Source: Toxonevra muliebris (taxonomy: Eukaryota; Arthropoda; Insecta; Diptera; Pallopteridae). Taken from it: DNA of 64,000 bases. Within the stretch, counting starts at the first letter, position 1. Every line of letters begins with the position of its first letter. The stretch is taken from NCBI GenBank assembly GCA_963691655.1, contig OY829329.1:56247408-56311407 (forward strand), written 5' to 3'. Below the pieces are notes generated by a model. That model had not been told where the DNA came from. It made no database searches and saw only the letters and a program-made list of their open reading frames with translations. The position numbers were made by a program, and so were the translations under genes. Shown in pieces: positions 48,000-59,468 of the stretch.

Positions 48000-48870
48000 T
48001 AATTAATTTTTATTTTTATAATGCCGGTGTTACTATGTTTTTTTTAGCGAATAAGTAAAAAAAAAGGAGTTGTGCGGGCATTTGTACATTCGTAAAACTT
48101 ACTAGATTTAATCGGGTAATTTCAGCTTATTTTTTCTTTTATTCAATAGTTATTAGGAATACCGAAAAAATTTATATGAATGAATTATTCCTCTTTGATA
48201 GATCTATAAATTTTATTAAAACAGTTTTTATCTCAAATGAAAAATGTCTGAGATATAAACAATCAAATATGAGTTTTGTGCACAAAAACCGTTTTTTCCA
48301 AATTTTGCTGCTCTTGGGGCACCACTTTCCTTTATACAATTGACCTGAAATTTTATGCAGATATATACAGATAATGAGTAAAACGAACCGATCGAGGGGG
48401 TGCCATCAATAGATTTTTCAAAAAAAAATTTCTCCATATAGCTTAATGGCACCCTAATGTAGGTACCTGCATACATATAGTTTCATAATTAAGAAATTAT
48501 CAACTGAGCCTTTTAATTTGTGCATGATTACCTACTCTACATACCGTCGCCGATTTTTCGTATTAATTCATTGAAATTATAACAAACAAAAACTTAACAA
48601 AATTGGCAACTAATGACAATAAAATGAACAATAATCCTCTTAAACAGACACTTTCGCATATAAGTTCATTCAGTAAAGATGAACACAAAGTGTAGAGTTC
48701 GAATGCCAAAGAAACATTTGTGTTCGAGATAAAACGAAAAGGATTTACCTAATTCGTTTAGTTTTTGGTTATTTGCCAAAGTATTAAAAATACATTAACT
48801 TTACAGGGAGGAGTATTTAAATGGAAATCATAATTATACACAAATTACTATACACAAACACACATATATA
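48000..48870. other. Unassigned AT-rich sequence
   Basis: No gene or delimited element seen. Confidence 0.35.
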
Positions 48871-48884
48871 TACACACAATTTCT

Positions 48885-49488
48885 TTGCCCCTGCGGGAAG
48901 TGGGCAAGAATATTCCCGCGGTAAGGTATGCCTGTCGTAAGAGGCGACTAAAATACCCCACAAAGCCCTATACCATCCCGATGAATGACGTCACTTCAGT
49001 CTGCAATGAGACCACGCCCGTCTCACCAGACTAAAGCAAAAAGGAGCAGCCCAAAATAATAATAAACGCCAAGGAGACCCAGACGTCTCCCGTGTTTATT
49101 ACAAAACAGTGATCCCGACTGCAATGAAACCACGCCCGTCTCACTTGATCGGTTAAAACAAAAAGGCGCAGCCAACAATAAACGCCCAGGAGACCTAGAC
49201 GCCTCCCGCGTTTACATGAAACGATACCTAGCAATATAACGCGTGGAACGAAGAAGCCAGGGTGTCAGCGACCGTGCCCCACAGCGGTCGGCTACGAACA
49301 AGACCGATAAAAATTAAAACTGACGAGTGAGAAGTAATGCTCTAGACGGCCTCCCGACGAAATACTTAACGGTGGTTCCGGGAGGAGCTTTCCGTCGGTC
49401 GAGAGGAGATGTTTAGCGGGTAGAAGTCTCGCACTGACTTTGGCTTTCAATGGTTTTACTCCTCGTTAAATACAAAAAAAAAAAAAAA
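48885..49488 (+). mobile_element. Poly-A-tailed short retroelement (R1-clade-like or SINE), target-duplicated in (AC)n
   Basis: A GC-richer block with a 16-A tail at about 49474-49488. It is flanked by ACACACAATTTCT (48872-48884) and ACACACAACTTCT (49489-49501), 12 of 13 matching. It includes GGTATGCCTGTCGTAAGAGG, a motif recurrent in insect R1-like non-LTR elements, and near the end AGAAGTCTCGCACTGACTTT. Within it about 100 bp are tandemly duplicated (49003-49120 and 49121-49218). There is no ORF, so it is an internally deleted copy or a SINE. Confidence 0.7.
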
Positions 49489-49501
49489 ACACACAACTTC
49501 T

Positions 49502-50632
49502 AGTAGTTGTTGTTGTAGTTCTGCAACTGAGAACTTCCTTTCTTTCTTTCTTGTTTGTCGTTGTTATGACTTAAAACTGAGACTGAGGCTATCTTATTTT
49601 CATGCTTGTTGTTGTTGTTGCTGTTGCTCAGAACTCAGACTGTGACCTTCTTCTCTTCCTGCTGCAACTGTGCTTGAACGACTTCCGGCAATAAATCCTT
49701 TTCAAGCATTTATTTGTGTTGTTGTTTTTGTTCTTGTTTTCACTCTCAATTTATCAATTATGCTTTGAAAATTTATTTTCCTTAATGTTCGCTTTACGCC
49801 TCAACGCTTTGGCTTTGGGCTTTATTTTTCTTATTTTTCTCATCGTTTCCTTTTTATTTTTTATATTTCTTTTAACTAAACTGAATTGAGCTGAGTTGAG
49901 CTGTGAGCTTTTATTCATAGCTAGAATCTTTATTTAATATCAGTGGACCGTGGACTAAGTGAAAGTAGCTTGTTTTGTTGGTCGGAATGAATGAATGAAT
50001 GAATGAATGGAGAGTATATTTAGAAGAAAGATAAATGCTTTCAAAATAAGTCTTCTCTCTGTATAGAAATTTGAAATTTTTCCTTTTTGTACGTACATGC
50101 ATACATACATGTTTTCATTCAATGTTGAATTGCTTCCGTTGTGTGTAGTAATTTTGAATTTTTTGTTATTAGTAAATGGTAGCAAAGTTGACAAACAAAT
50201 TGCTAGCATGTTTACAATGCTCCTGGTGCATGCTGCAACTCATTTTGTAGTAAGCACGCATGCATATAAATACATACATGGAAATATAAGTATATAGTTA
50301 GTATATAAGTTTTGCATACATATGTATGTATTTTTGTATGTGCATATGTATGTATTATACATTCAAACAACACTTTCTAATTAAATGTTACCAATTTTCA
50401 AAAGTGTTGAAATGTTGTTGTTGTTTATGTTCATGTTGTTTTTGCTGTTGTTAGTTTAATTTCAATTGTTCTAGTTTCACATACATTCACATATATTTTA
50501 CATTTACGCTCTTCGTATTTCACATTCTCTCTCTCACAATCCCTTTCTCCTTTCAATGTTCCCACATCGACAAATAGAAATATTTGTACATGCATTTTAC
50601 CTTTCCGAATCCCACATGCTTTAAAAATGTGT
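49502..50632. other. Unassigned sequence with several microsatellites
   Basis: It holds (GTT)n near 49605-49625, (AATG)n at about 49983-50008 and CATA/TATG repeats around 50095-50355. No supported gene. Confidence 0.45.
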
Positions 50633-50640
50633 CATCTGTG

Positions 50641-51793
50641 CACGGTAGCCACTCCGGTACAATTCTACCAAAACTGATACATTTTTTCCTATTTTTCTGA
50701 TTTTGGTACATTGGTACATGTTTTTAAAATTTGGTACACTCTGTGGGTAAAGTTAGCTTTTATAATAATTAAGAATTGTAAACTTATGTTCAAAATATTT
50801 TTTCTTGAAAAAGGTAAAATTAAAATATATATAATATATAGGTAATGCTTTCAAATGAATTATGTGTCGGACGTAAAGAGTCTCAATATATCTAGTCGGC
50901 CAAAAACAATTTTTAAAATACAAAATATATTTCAATTAGGGTGTTACTTTTTATTAAAGATGTAGCCTGGTGTTCCGGCCTCATTTTTAAGGTTATTTCG
51001 GGAATTTTTTATTATAACAAAATAAAGCGCGATCATTTCATTTTTTTATATGTTATTATTGACATGTTTAATTGTACAAAAAATTTTTCTTTGGAGTTTA
51101 TTTTACGATATTTTTGTAGTATTTTTTACGTCCAAAGTGGGCACCTAAAAAAAAGGTGTGGGGCTGTCCCGGTTCATTACAGTATTTGAAGCCTTCTTAA
51201 GCGAAAATTTGAAATAGATTATTGTTCTCTGTAGGTTTGTCATTCTGTCAGGTAATAGATTTAAGCATTTGGATTAAAAAATAACAAAATGGCGGAATTT
51301 CAATTTTTTTTTTTTTAAATCGCGTTGTTTTTTGTTGAAAATCGTTGTAAAAAATAGGAAATAATGATTAAAAAGAAACAATTCTACTACCTGCGAGAGT
51401 CATTGGCGTGTAAAATAATACATTAAAAGTTCAGCCCAATCGGTCCCATAGAATTCTCTCAGAACCCTAAGCCGGTCAAAAAAACATTGTTTCGAGAAAA
51501 ACGCTTTTTAAGTTTTAACAACAGATAAAGTTTTTACAACAGGCGTTCTTGACTATGAGCTATAACTTCGTTAATATTTTGAGTTTTGGTCTGATATTTT
51601 TACAGTATACTTTCATTATTGTACTTTCGAAATACATTTTAAAAAAATAATCGATTTTTGAAACTCGAGCACCAGACTATATCCTTAATAACTAATATTT
51701 AATGTTATTTATTATATTGGTACATTTTCCCCCCATTTGGTACATTTTTTTGTAAATATTGGTACAAAATAAAATGAGAAAGTGGCAACCGTG
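50641..51793. mobile_element. hAT-like element, 1153 bp, with GGTACA repeats
   Basis: The ends are CACGGTAGCCAC and, reverse-complemented, CACGGTTGCCAC. A perfect 8-bp duplication CATCTGTG lies at 50633-50640 and 51794-51801. TTGGTACATT-type subterminal repeats occur at both ends (for example 50701, 50713, 51718, 51737 and 51759). No transposase frame. Confidence 0.9.
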
Positions 51794-51801
51794 CATCTGT
51801 G

Positions 51802-52850
51802 TTGCATGTAAATGTTTTTTGAATTTTTTCGTTGTTCATAACTAGCTAACCTAAATATGTATGTCTCCATATCAACAAGAAGACATAGTAAATGTGTTTG
51901 GTTAAAGTGTTTGTAGTAGTATGCCTATGTATCAGGCTGGTATGTTGAAGAATAATATCTCGTTTGGTATTGATTACTCGTGCTGCTCTGTATTTAACCC
52001 AAATTTGTACAGATTCTTTTAATTTTCAGACCACTTTACGTTCGCATAATTACGTGCTTAAATCTGGAGGTCTTTCAAATGTTGAAAATTAGAAAATACT
52101 TTAATATAACTCGTGCTTAACATTAACCACTAATCTTTCCCTGAAAGTTTACCTACAAACATAAATGAAACAAAATATAATTTTATTCAAAGAGCCGACT
52201 GACTATAACAACAAATAGTTGCAAAGAGGTCAACTGTTCTTAAGGCATGTGTGTGTGATGCAGAGAGAGAGAAACGTGATCAGTTAATTTTTTAAGTCAT
52301 TATGCTTTGTTTCAACTCCAGGTTTCTAGGAGGAGTTAAAGGGTGGAAGAGGAAAACATGAAAGGTCACTAGCACCCGGCTGAGTAAGAGAAGCTTGTCT
52401 TGTCGGATGTGGGTACTTCAGAGAGTGGAACAACAACCAGCGTGTGTAAATTTACATTGCTCTTCTTCTCACTTTTTAGTTCGTGCGCAGTTTTCTGCTC
52501 TCACTTCGCTCTATTTTTTTGTTTTCCCGCCTATCAAATTTTATTAGGAATAGATGTGAGGTATTTACAAATGATTACACTGTTCAACAGTCAAAAATGA
52601 ATCCGTGGTCCGTTTTGCTCTGCTACGTCACAATTTCTTTTATTGACATTAAAATTTTTAAGATTGAAAAAAAAAAAATTAAAAATGAAGTTCATATTTT
52701 TTTTCATCAAAACATCCATTTTTACAAAAAAAAAATTTTCTATATTTTTTTTCATTTTTTAACTTTAAAAAAAAAACTTTTTTTAATTAATTTATTTTTT
52801 TCGTAATTTTTTCATTCTCGTTATCATCGTTCACTTTTATCTCGTTGTTA
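51802..52850. other. Unassigned AT-rich sequence
   Basis: No supported gene. Frames at 52400-52806 are Phe/Lys-rich and overlap homopolymers. Confidence 0.35.
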
Positions 52851-52852
52851 GC

Positions 52853-52892
52853 TTAACCCAGTAACGCCTAGCGGTGCCATGTGGCACCTTGT
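52853..52892 (+). repeat. End of the small TTAA-associated repeat family
   Basis: TTAACCCAGTAACGCCTAGC followed by GGTGCCATGTGGCACC. It matches, inverted, the right end of the interrupted element at 19570-20333. The opposite end was not found. Confidence 0.55.
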
Positions 52893-54530
52893 CACTGTAC
52901 CATTCCTGAGCCAGGAGCAAAAGAAATCATGCATTTTTATAGTTTTAAAGGTGGGCAAAATCATGGATGTGATGCCTCTCATACTAGTGAAATATTCAAA
53001 AACTGACATCAAAGAAATTACTGAAGCTTTCATCATAACGACGACGGAATCTGTTAGGTTCTATTAAAATTAAATTTTCAAAGAGAAATATTAAATAATA
53101 AATAAATTCAACCTAATTCGTGAGTTAGCTTGACAAACAAAATATTTCATGTAAGAACCATTAAAATCTAATATTGAACGGTATTGAACTAAGTTCTCCG
53201 TCTAGTTGTTTTGGTTTATGTGCTGAAGCAAAGGTGCCCACGACCTATACACTTGTTGGACATTTGTTTTTGTAAAACCACTTACGCCTATACCCACGTG
53301 CAAAGCAAACACACTTTCGTATGCTTTGTTGGTCTTCAACGCAGATTTTGTTGTTGTCGTAACGTATGAGTTTATAATAACAAAGTTTATATGTATTAGT
53401 GTTTGCATTACCATAAGAAACTTTTGGGCATCCCTGTTCTGAAGCATTCTCAGTGATCATTGCAATTTGATGCAGGAACTAGAATTACGCATAACAATCT
53501 ACAAAAAGTCGCAACTTTCAAAAGCATCTACAACACTATTCCAACGATGCACTCATACTTTGTATATTCCCTGAACAGTTGAGTTTATTTGAATAGAAAT
53601 TTATGGCATTGAAATGCCAACACTTTTGTGGAATTAAATTCACTAAAACAAAAAAAAAAAAAAAAAATGTAATACATTGTTTACACAACTTTTATGTTAA
53701 CTTGCCCCAATGCAATTAACACTTTTTTTTTAACTGCATATTTTTTTCCATATTCCCTTAAGCTATTCCTGCGAGTCTTTCGATTTTTACTTTAGTTTGA
53801 ATGGAATATATTTGACCAATGGTCATTATGAAAACAAAATTTTAAATTTTCCCTTTCAAAGTATTAGTTTTGTTTACACGAAAGTTTCCCAATATTTTTT
53901 GCAATTTAATTTGTTATAAATATCATTTCAAATGTGTAAATATTTTATTTAACTAGAAAAAGTTGTTAACATTTAACATTATATGCCAAAACTAATTTGA
54001 AAATTTTGAATAATAACAAGCTCATGCAGCAAGCTGGAAAAACAATCAAATTGCATTGCTGCGTGAAAGTGAATGCCAAATAAAAATTCCATACCAAACA
54101 AAAAAAGAGAGAGAATTTACAAAGTGTTGTGTAAATGTATAAAAAATGCATAAAAAATTACATTAAAAAACAAATGCATATAAAAGTTATTGCAAATAAC
54201 ATGATTGTATTTTTTTTTTTATTGTTTGGTATTTATTTATGCAAACTATATTTGCATACATATTTTTAAAAATTGTATTTATTTGTAAATTAGTAAAATA
54301 ATAATAAAAATATGAATATATAGTTATATGCAAGTATATTCATTGATAAACACCAATTTTTTAATGCATTTTAAATAAGAAAACACAAATTATGCTTCAA
54401 TTCTAGTTAAATAAAATATTTATTTGCATTTGCCATTACAATTTTTCAAGCAAACTTTTTTTTTCAAGAAAACAAAATTTTTTTTTTCAAGAAATCAAAA
54501 TTTTATTAAAACAAATAAACTCTGAATTAG
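52893..54530. other. Unassigned AT-rich sequence
   Basis: Poly-A near 53648-53666 and many A/T runs. No gene recognised. Confidence 0.35.
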
Positions 54531-54533
54531 TGA

Positions 54534-54640
54534 GGGTATTCAGAAGGTGTCTTATTCAGCGTCATATCCTTTCATTTGTCATAAATTCTCTAATTTTTCA
54601 TACAAAACGATACAACAATATCAACCGTACGTGAATACCC
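54534..54640. mobile_element. Short MITE, 107 bp, related to the foldback at 29.0 kb
   Basis: GGGTATTCA at the left and TGAATACCC at the right are a 9-bp perfect inverted repeat. Inside, GTGTCTTATTCAGCGTC and CATAAATTCTCTAATTTTTC parallel parts of the arms at 29015-29244. Confidence 0.55.
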
Positions 54641-55192
54641 CAAAATATTTATAACATTTCAAGCAAATTTCAAGATTTTTTATCTGTCATTACCACAATT
54701 TAAAATAAAAGAAAAATATATATACTGAAACACTTAACCACCATAAAAGTACAACTTAAGTGTGATTTTACTAACGCTGTGGTTATATTGCGAGTACTAT
54801 CGGCGAACACCATGAAATTGTTGTTGCACCGAACACAAAGAGAGAATCTTTACTCACTCTCACACCGAACACGATATGCTTGGTGTATTACACACCGAGC
54901 ACGCCGACTATACAGGGTGGCAATGAGTTAATAATACAAAACAGTATCATTACATACAAAATAGTATTAAACAAACGAGTGTATTTTGACAAAAAGCCAC
55001 TCTGCAACGAGCAGAACAGTGCTGTCGCTGTCACTTCAAATGAAGTTTTTCACTTCATTTTCAAGCCCGTCAAGCTTCGTCACTTCTTCTTTCATAGAAA
55101 CACTTCGGTTTTCCAGTTTCAATAAAAAGCTAAAATCGATATAAAAAAACTAAATAGGTACGTTCATCTCTATCAACTATTTCATTGAATTA

Positions 55193-55877
55193 TTGGGAGT
55201 ATGAATGTATAAACTCGTAATTGTGACTAACTTCATATCTATCATACGCGCCATTTTTTTTGACATTGACAGCTATTCTATCTCGAAGAGCGCCAAAAAT
55301 ACTATAAAAATTGATCTGTCAAATAATTTTCATAATTTTACAAAAGTGTTTTACTATAGCTGAAAATGTCGAATTTCGTGCCAACAAAACAAGTTTTGCG
55401 GAAAGTTTTAATTTGCTTCTTCCATTTAAAGAAAAACGCAACTGAAGCACATCGTTTACTCACTGAAGCTTATCCTGACTGTGCTATAGACGTTTGAATG
55501 TGTCAGGTGTGGTATGCCCGTTTCAAAAGTGGTGATTTTGATGTTGGAAACAGGGAACGTTCAGGCGGCCCGAAAAAGTTCGAAGATGAAGAGTTGAAGG
55601 CATTACTCGAAGAAGATTCATGTCAAATGCAACAAGAACTTTCAGAATATTTAGGAGTTGATCAATCAACCATTTCTAAACGATTAAAAGCATTGGGAAT
55701 GATGAAAAGCAAGGAAATTGGGTGCCGTACGAATTGAAGCCGAGAGACGTCGAACGACGATGGGAAAAGGTTGTGGCTAACGATGGACAATACTTTAAAG
55801 AATAAATTTATAATCACTTTTTCACAATAAATGTCCAAATTACGAAAAAATACGAGTTTATACATTCATACTCCCAA
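55193..55877 (+). mobile_element. mariner element, internally deleted, 685 bp
   Basis: The inverted ends are a perfect 27 bp (beginning TTGGGAGTATGAATGTATAA) with TA duplications at 55191-55192 and 55878-55879. The perfect ends imply comparatively recent transposition. The transposase inside has lost its catalytic domain. Confidence 0.93.
55366..55805 (+). pseudogene. mariner transposase, catalytic core deleted
   Basis: From ATG 55366 the frame reads FVPTKQVLRKVLICFFHLKK and AYPDCA, with an in-frame TGA at 55495-55497. It continues CQVWYARFKSGDFDVGNRER, then LDEDS-like and SEYLGVDQSTISKRLKALGM, which is the paired helix-turn-helix region. After a frameshift comes WVPYELKPRDVERRWEKVVA and a stop at 55803. 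In intact mariner transposases about 200 residues with the DD34D catalytic residues lie between VERR and WEK. Here they are missing, joined over a short CGACGA homology. The sequence resembles the mauritiana/mellifera side of the family. It is inactive and could only be mobilised in trans. Confidence 0.9.
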
Positions 55878-56384
55878 TAGTTTTTTGCATTTCTCCTTAA
55901 TTTGGAAGGGCATCATTGACTGTATCGATCGATATGTTTGAATTTATATTCCCTATAAAAAGTAAGACTCCATCTAACACACATCCTATAGTACATTTTG
56001 AGACCTTTTGTGCTTATTTAAATACCTATTTGGCAACAATTATGAACTGTAATTTTTAACTAATTAGAATTTGGTGGAAAATGTAGAGCCAGAAGGCGGG
56101 GCTTTTATTTCTAAATAATTTTATGCAAAAGGACTGGCATCGAGAGTATGTACCCTCATTTTAAAAGTTTTGTCGGAGCATTATTGTGTTTGCCTCACAA
56201 TAGCGCTACCGCCGAAAAGGTTTTTTTTTCGCAAATTAAGCACATAAAACCAGATAAATTTTGATAACATGTCGTTTTCTCATTGCACTTCAAAAAACAC
56301 TTCACTTTTTTTAAAAATCACTTCGAAACACTTCAATTTTTTAAAAATTTCACATCACAAAAAAATTTCAAAGCGACAGCCCTG

Positions 56385-57300
56385 GTGAAAACCATGCATA
56401 AGTTAAACTGTGTTTACATACTCCAACTAAAATACTGACTGGAGTTGCTTTAATTTTTTATGGTGTTTAAATCCAGTTTTCCAAATACTTTTTTTTACTT
56501 TCATAGTCCGAACTCAATCAGCATACTTAGCCTTTCGCCTTTGCTTCTAAATTCTGCTATTAGATATGCATTTTTCATACGACCACAATACTTTTAAAAT
56601 ATCAAATATTAATAAAAATTATATGCGGATACTGGCATGCATATGTATATTATCTTTATCATACACAAGCACAGCTTCATGGATTTTATACAAACACTGA
56701 TACAAAAACACTTATACACACGTACTTGAATACAAAAATATGTATAGAAAAATAACAACTCAAATACGGTGAGAAGTGCATTTCCGAATGCTTTCAGATG
56801 TGCATTTGTTTAAGCGTTAAAACGCATTTCCATTTCAATGTTTTATGCAAAAATTGTACATTTGAGTTTTCTCGTACAAGTTGAGGTTAAAACTTATAAA
56901 AACTTTACACACAAATAAATAACTTAAAAACAATTGATTTAAATTAATCCACTACAGAGAGCGTAATAAAGTTAAAACTGCAATCAGTTCACTGATATGT
57001 AGCACACTCAAACCACTAGCAAAAAGAAGCGTTTTTAATGCGCATCTAAGTAAAAACGCATTAAATTTTGCCCTAGTGTTATGTGTGAATAATCCATGGT
57101 TGTATTTATTCCACAATATCCTTGGCAAATCTTTAACATGCATGAGTGGCAGTGGCAAAAGTGTTAACATTTTTGTGGGTTTCCAGACTTTGAGAATTTG
57201 AGACTTTGAGAATTTTTTTTTCTTTTTCTACATGCAGTGGAGAGATGTGAATGAAGTGGCATTTATTTATTTTATACATATGCAAACCTACATACGTATG
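56385..57300. other. Unassigned AT-rich sequence
   Basis: No gene. GACTTTGAGAATTT is tandemly repeated at about 57187-57217. Confidence 0.4.
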
Positions 57301-57305
57301 CATTA

Positions 57306-57841
57306 GGGTGGCCCTTAGCTAAAGGTCTTTTTCAAAAGTAAAAATGTTGCTACTCCCTTGCACTAATCTGGTTCCAATCAAGAAAATAAGATAAACGGGC
57401 TGTGCAAAACTTCAGCTCCATCGGACAACTTCTAGGCGTCCCTCAAACACTTTGAAGTTGAAACATAGTATACGAAGCTATTAACTCATTTCGAGTAAAC
57501 ACAGTTTGAAGTTAATGTGATTAGTTGTCAGTCTGGTGAATTTTAAGAGTTCTTCCCCTTATAAGATAACTGAAACTGGTATTGATAAAGGTATATCTTA
57601 ACTGCATAAATCATTGTTAACTCTAACAATTCGGTGTTGTTTCTTCATGGAAAGGTGTTGTTCAAGAAATCCAAGAACAAAAAATTGATTTATCTGAAAA
57701 AATGAATTTCCTGGTCAATGAGAGCAGCCTCGCAGTTGTCCGATTGAGCTGAAATTTTGCACAAATTTTTTTTTTATTGATTGAAACAAGATAGGGGCCT
57801 GAGAGCTAAACTTTTTGAAAGTTGAAATATAAGGGCCACCC
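57306..57841. mobile_element. TA-bounded MITE, GGGTGGCCCTTA family, 536 bp
   Basis: The ends are GGGTGGCCCTTA and, reverse-complemented, GGGTGGCCCTTA, a perfect 12 bp. TA lies at 57304-57305 and 57842-57843. No transposase. Probably Tc1/mariner-type by its TA boundary. Confidence 0.82.
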
Positions 57842-57844
57842 TAG

Positions 57845-58285
57845 TATGCATATGTGCGCTTCTGCCAGCAGCGTATACAGCATTTTTTTTTAAAGAAATT
57901 TGAGTTTTAGGACAGTGTTTCTTTGTTTCTGATTTTTAAGTATTGCTATATGTCCTGAACAGTATGTTAAACCGCAAACCGTTAAATCGCATTTCAGATC
58001 CACTACTGATAGATGGATTTATTGAACGCGGTATTCCCCAATCTCCCTCGGTCCTCCTTCTATCAGAACTTTGGTTTTTACTAAAAAAAATTATTATTTT
58101 CATTGCGCTGATTAGAAGTTCGGAGCCAGAATTTTATTATTACATTCGATTTTTGAGAAAAGTCAGGCTGTTATACTTGATTCAGTCATGCACAATTTTT
58201 TTTGTAAATACATCTTCTATCTCGAATTCTGAAGGACCACGTTAGGCAGTACAGTCAATGTTGTAAGTGTGATTTGATGGAACAG
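57845..58285. other. Unassigned AT-rich sequence
   Basis: The 100-aa frame at 57943-58245 has no recognisable domain. Confidence 0.35.
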
Positions 58286-58289
58286 CTTT

Positions 58290-58560
58290 TAATTGTTTTT
58301 AAGTTTAGTTTTGGTTGAATTTCGGTCTCACTTTGCGTCGAATTTTGATTTGAATTTTGATATTTAGCACACTAAATACTGGTCCAAAATTGGTTTGAGT
58401 TTTGTTCTAAATTTTGTACAAACCTTGGTTTTAATATGAATTTTGGTCTCATTTTTAGTCTGAATTTAGTTTTAGTCTAGGTCTAAGTTTTGGTTTGAAT
58501 TTCAGGTTTTTGGTTTGGTCTAATTTTTAATGTGAATTTTGATCTGATCCTAAATCGGCC
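58290..58560. repeat. Degenerate (TTTGGTCTGAATT)n tract, short copy
   Basis: Imperfect units such as GAATTTTGGTCTCATTTTTA and TTAGTCTGAATTTAG. Same motif as the 27.6-28.7 kb tract. Confidence 0.65.
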
Positions 58561-59385
58561 ACTGACGTTGATCAGAAATACTTAGGTTTACCTTTCAATA
58601 CCTGTAAAAAATGTCTGAATCTAAAAATTCCTCTTTTCAAATAAATCATTTAGGGTTAACTATGTTAGGTGCTTTTATTTTCTCATATAAATGTATTCTT
58701 ATAGAAATTTCTTTACACTGCATATACTTTGCAAGTAATTTGTAAGTTTTTATTCAAAAATGTTATAAACTTTTGACATGGCACTGACATTTATTTTACA
58801 TAAGAAATAAAACCAGCAAAGAAATGTTTTGTATGAAATGAAAAGCTTGAAAATGAAAAATATGCAAAAGCTCCTGAAGTGAAAAGTTAAGGAGAAATAC
58901 TAAAATTGATAGCTAGCAGCATAAAGAAAATGCTAGTTCAGCTTGATTTGTCGATTCTCATATGTACGTATTTTATGTGTATGAGTATTGACATTTTCGA
59001 TTGACCACCATTTAGCCATAAATTTCAAAAAAAAAAAAAAAGAAACAGAAAAATGTGATAAAATAGTTCAAAAACGATGTTTAAGCCTCTAAGCTAAGCT
59101 CTAAAGTTGTGCAGATTCATTGGTATAAATGTACATGTAGTACAAAACTCTTTTAAATCATATAATTCTTTTGCTGCTGCTTCTATTTTTTTTTTTCGCA
59201 TTCGCATCTGCGTTTGTTGTAAAGTGCTTTAAAGTTTCTATGTGTAACCGCTGCAGTGACATCACTCAACTGTCACATCGCTCTTCATCAATTTCTTGTT
59301 TCGTTTTTCCTTTTTTTTCATGTGTATTTTTTCATAAATACTCGTACACACTCGCATACTAAATACATATGCAACTACCTACATA

Positions 59386-59455
59386 CAGTAGACATCCAAT
59401 TAAACGAACTTTCATTTAACGAACATGTAATATAGTGCACGAAGGGGTCGCACTC
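59386..59455 (+). repeat. Possible single end of a pogo/Tigger-type element
   Basis: TACAGTAGACATCCAATTAA followed by ACGAACTTTCATTTAACGAA resembles the ends of Tigger/pogo-type transposons. No partner end was found; the next element starts at 59469. Confidence 0.35.
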
Positions 59456-59468
59456 TCTATAATATATA

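Larger units (their letters stand above)
55017..56384. mobile_element. Probable hAT-like element carrying a mariner insertion
   Basis: The ends are CAGTGCTGTCGCT and, reverse-complemented, CAGGGCTGTCGCT. CACTTC subterminal repeats are dense at both ends (55040-55110 and 56287-56330). The 8-bp flanks GAGCAGAA and GTGAAAAC match only 4 of 8, so the call depends on ends and subterminal repeats. The mariner at 55193-55877 lies inside. Confidence 0.55.

Noticed and set aside
52400..52806. Frames of 66 and 107 aa on the plus strand
   Set aside because: They run into Lys/Phe homopolymers and show no recognisable motif.
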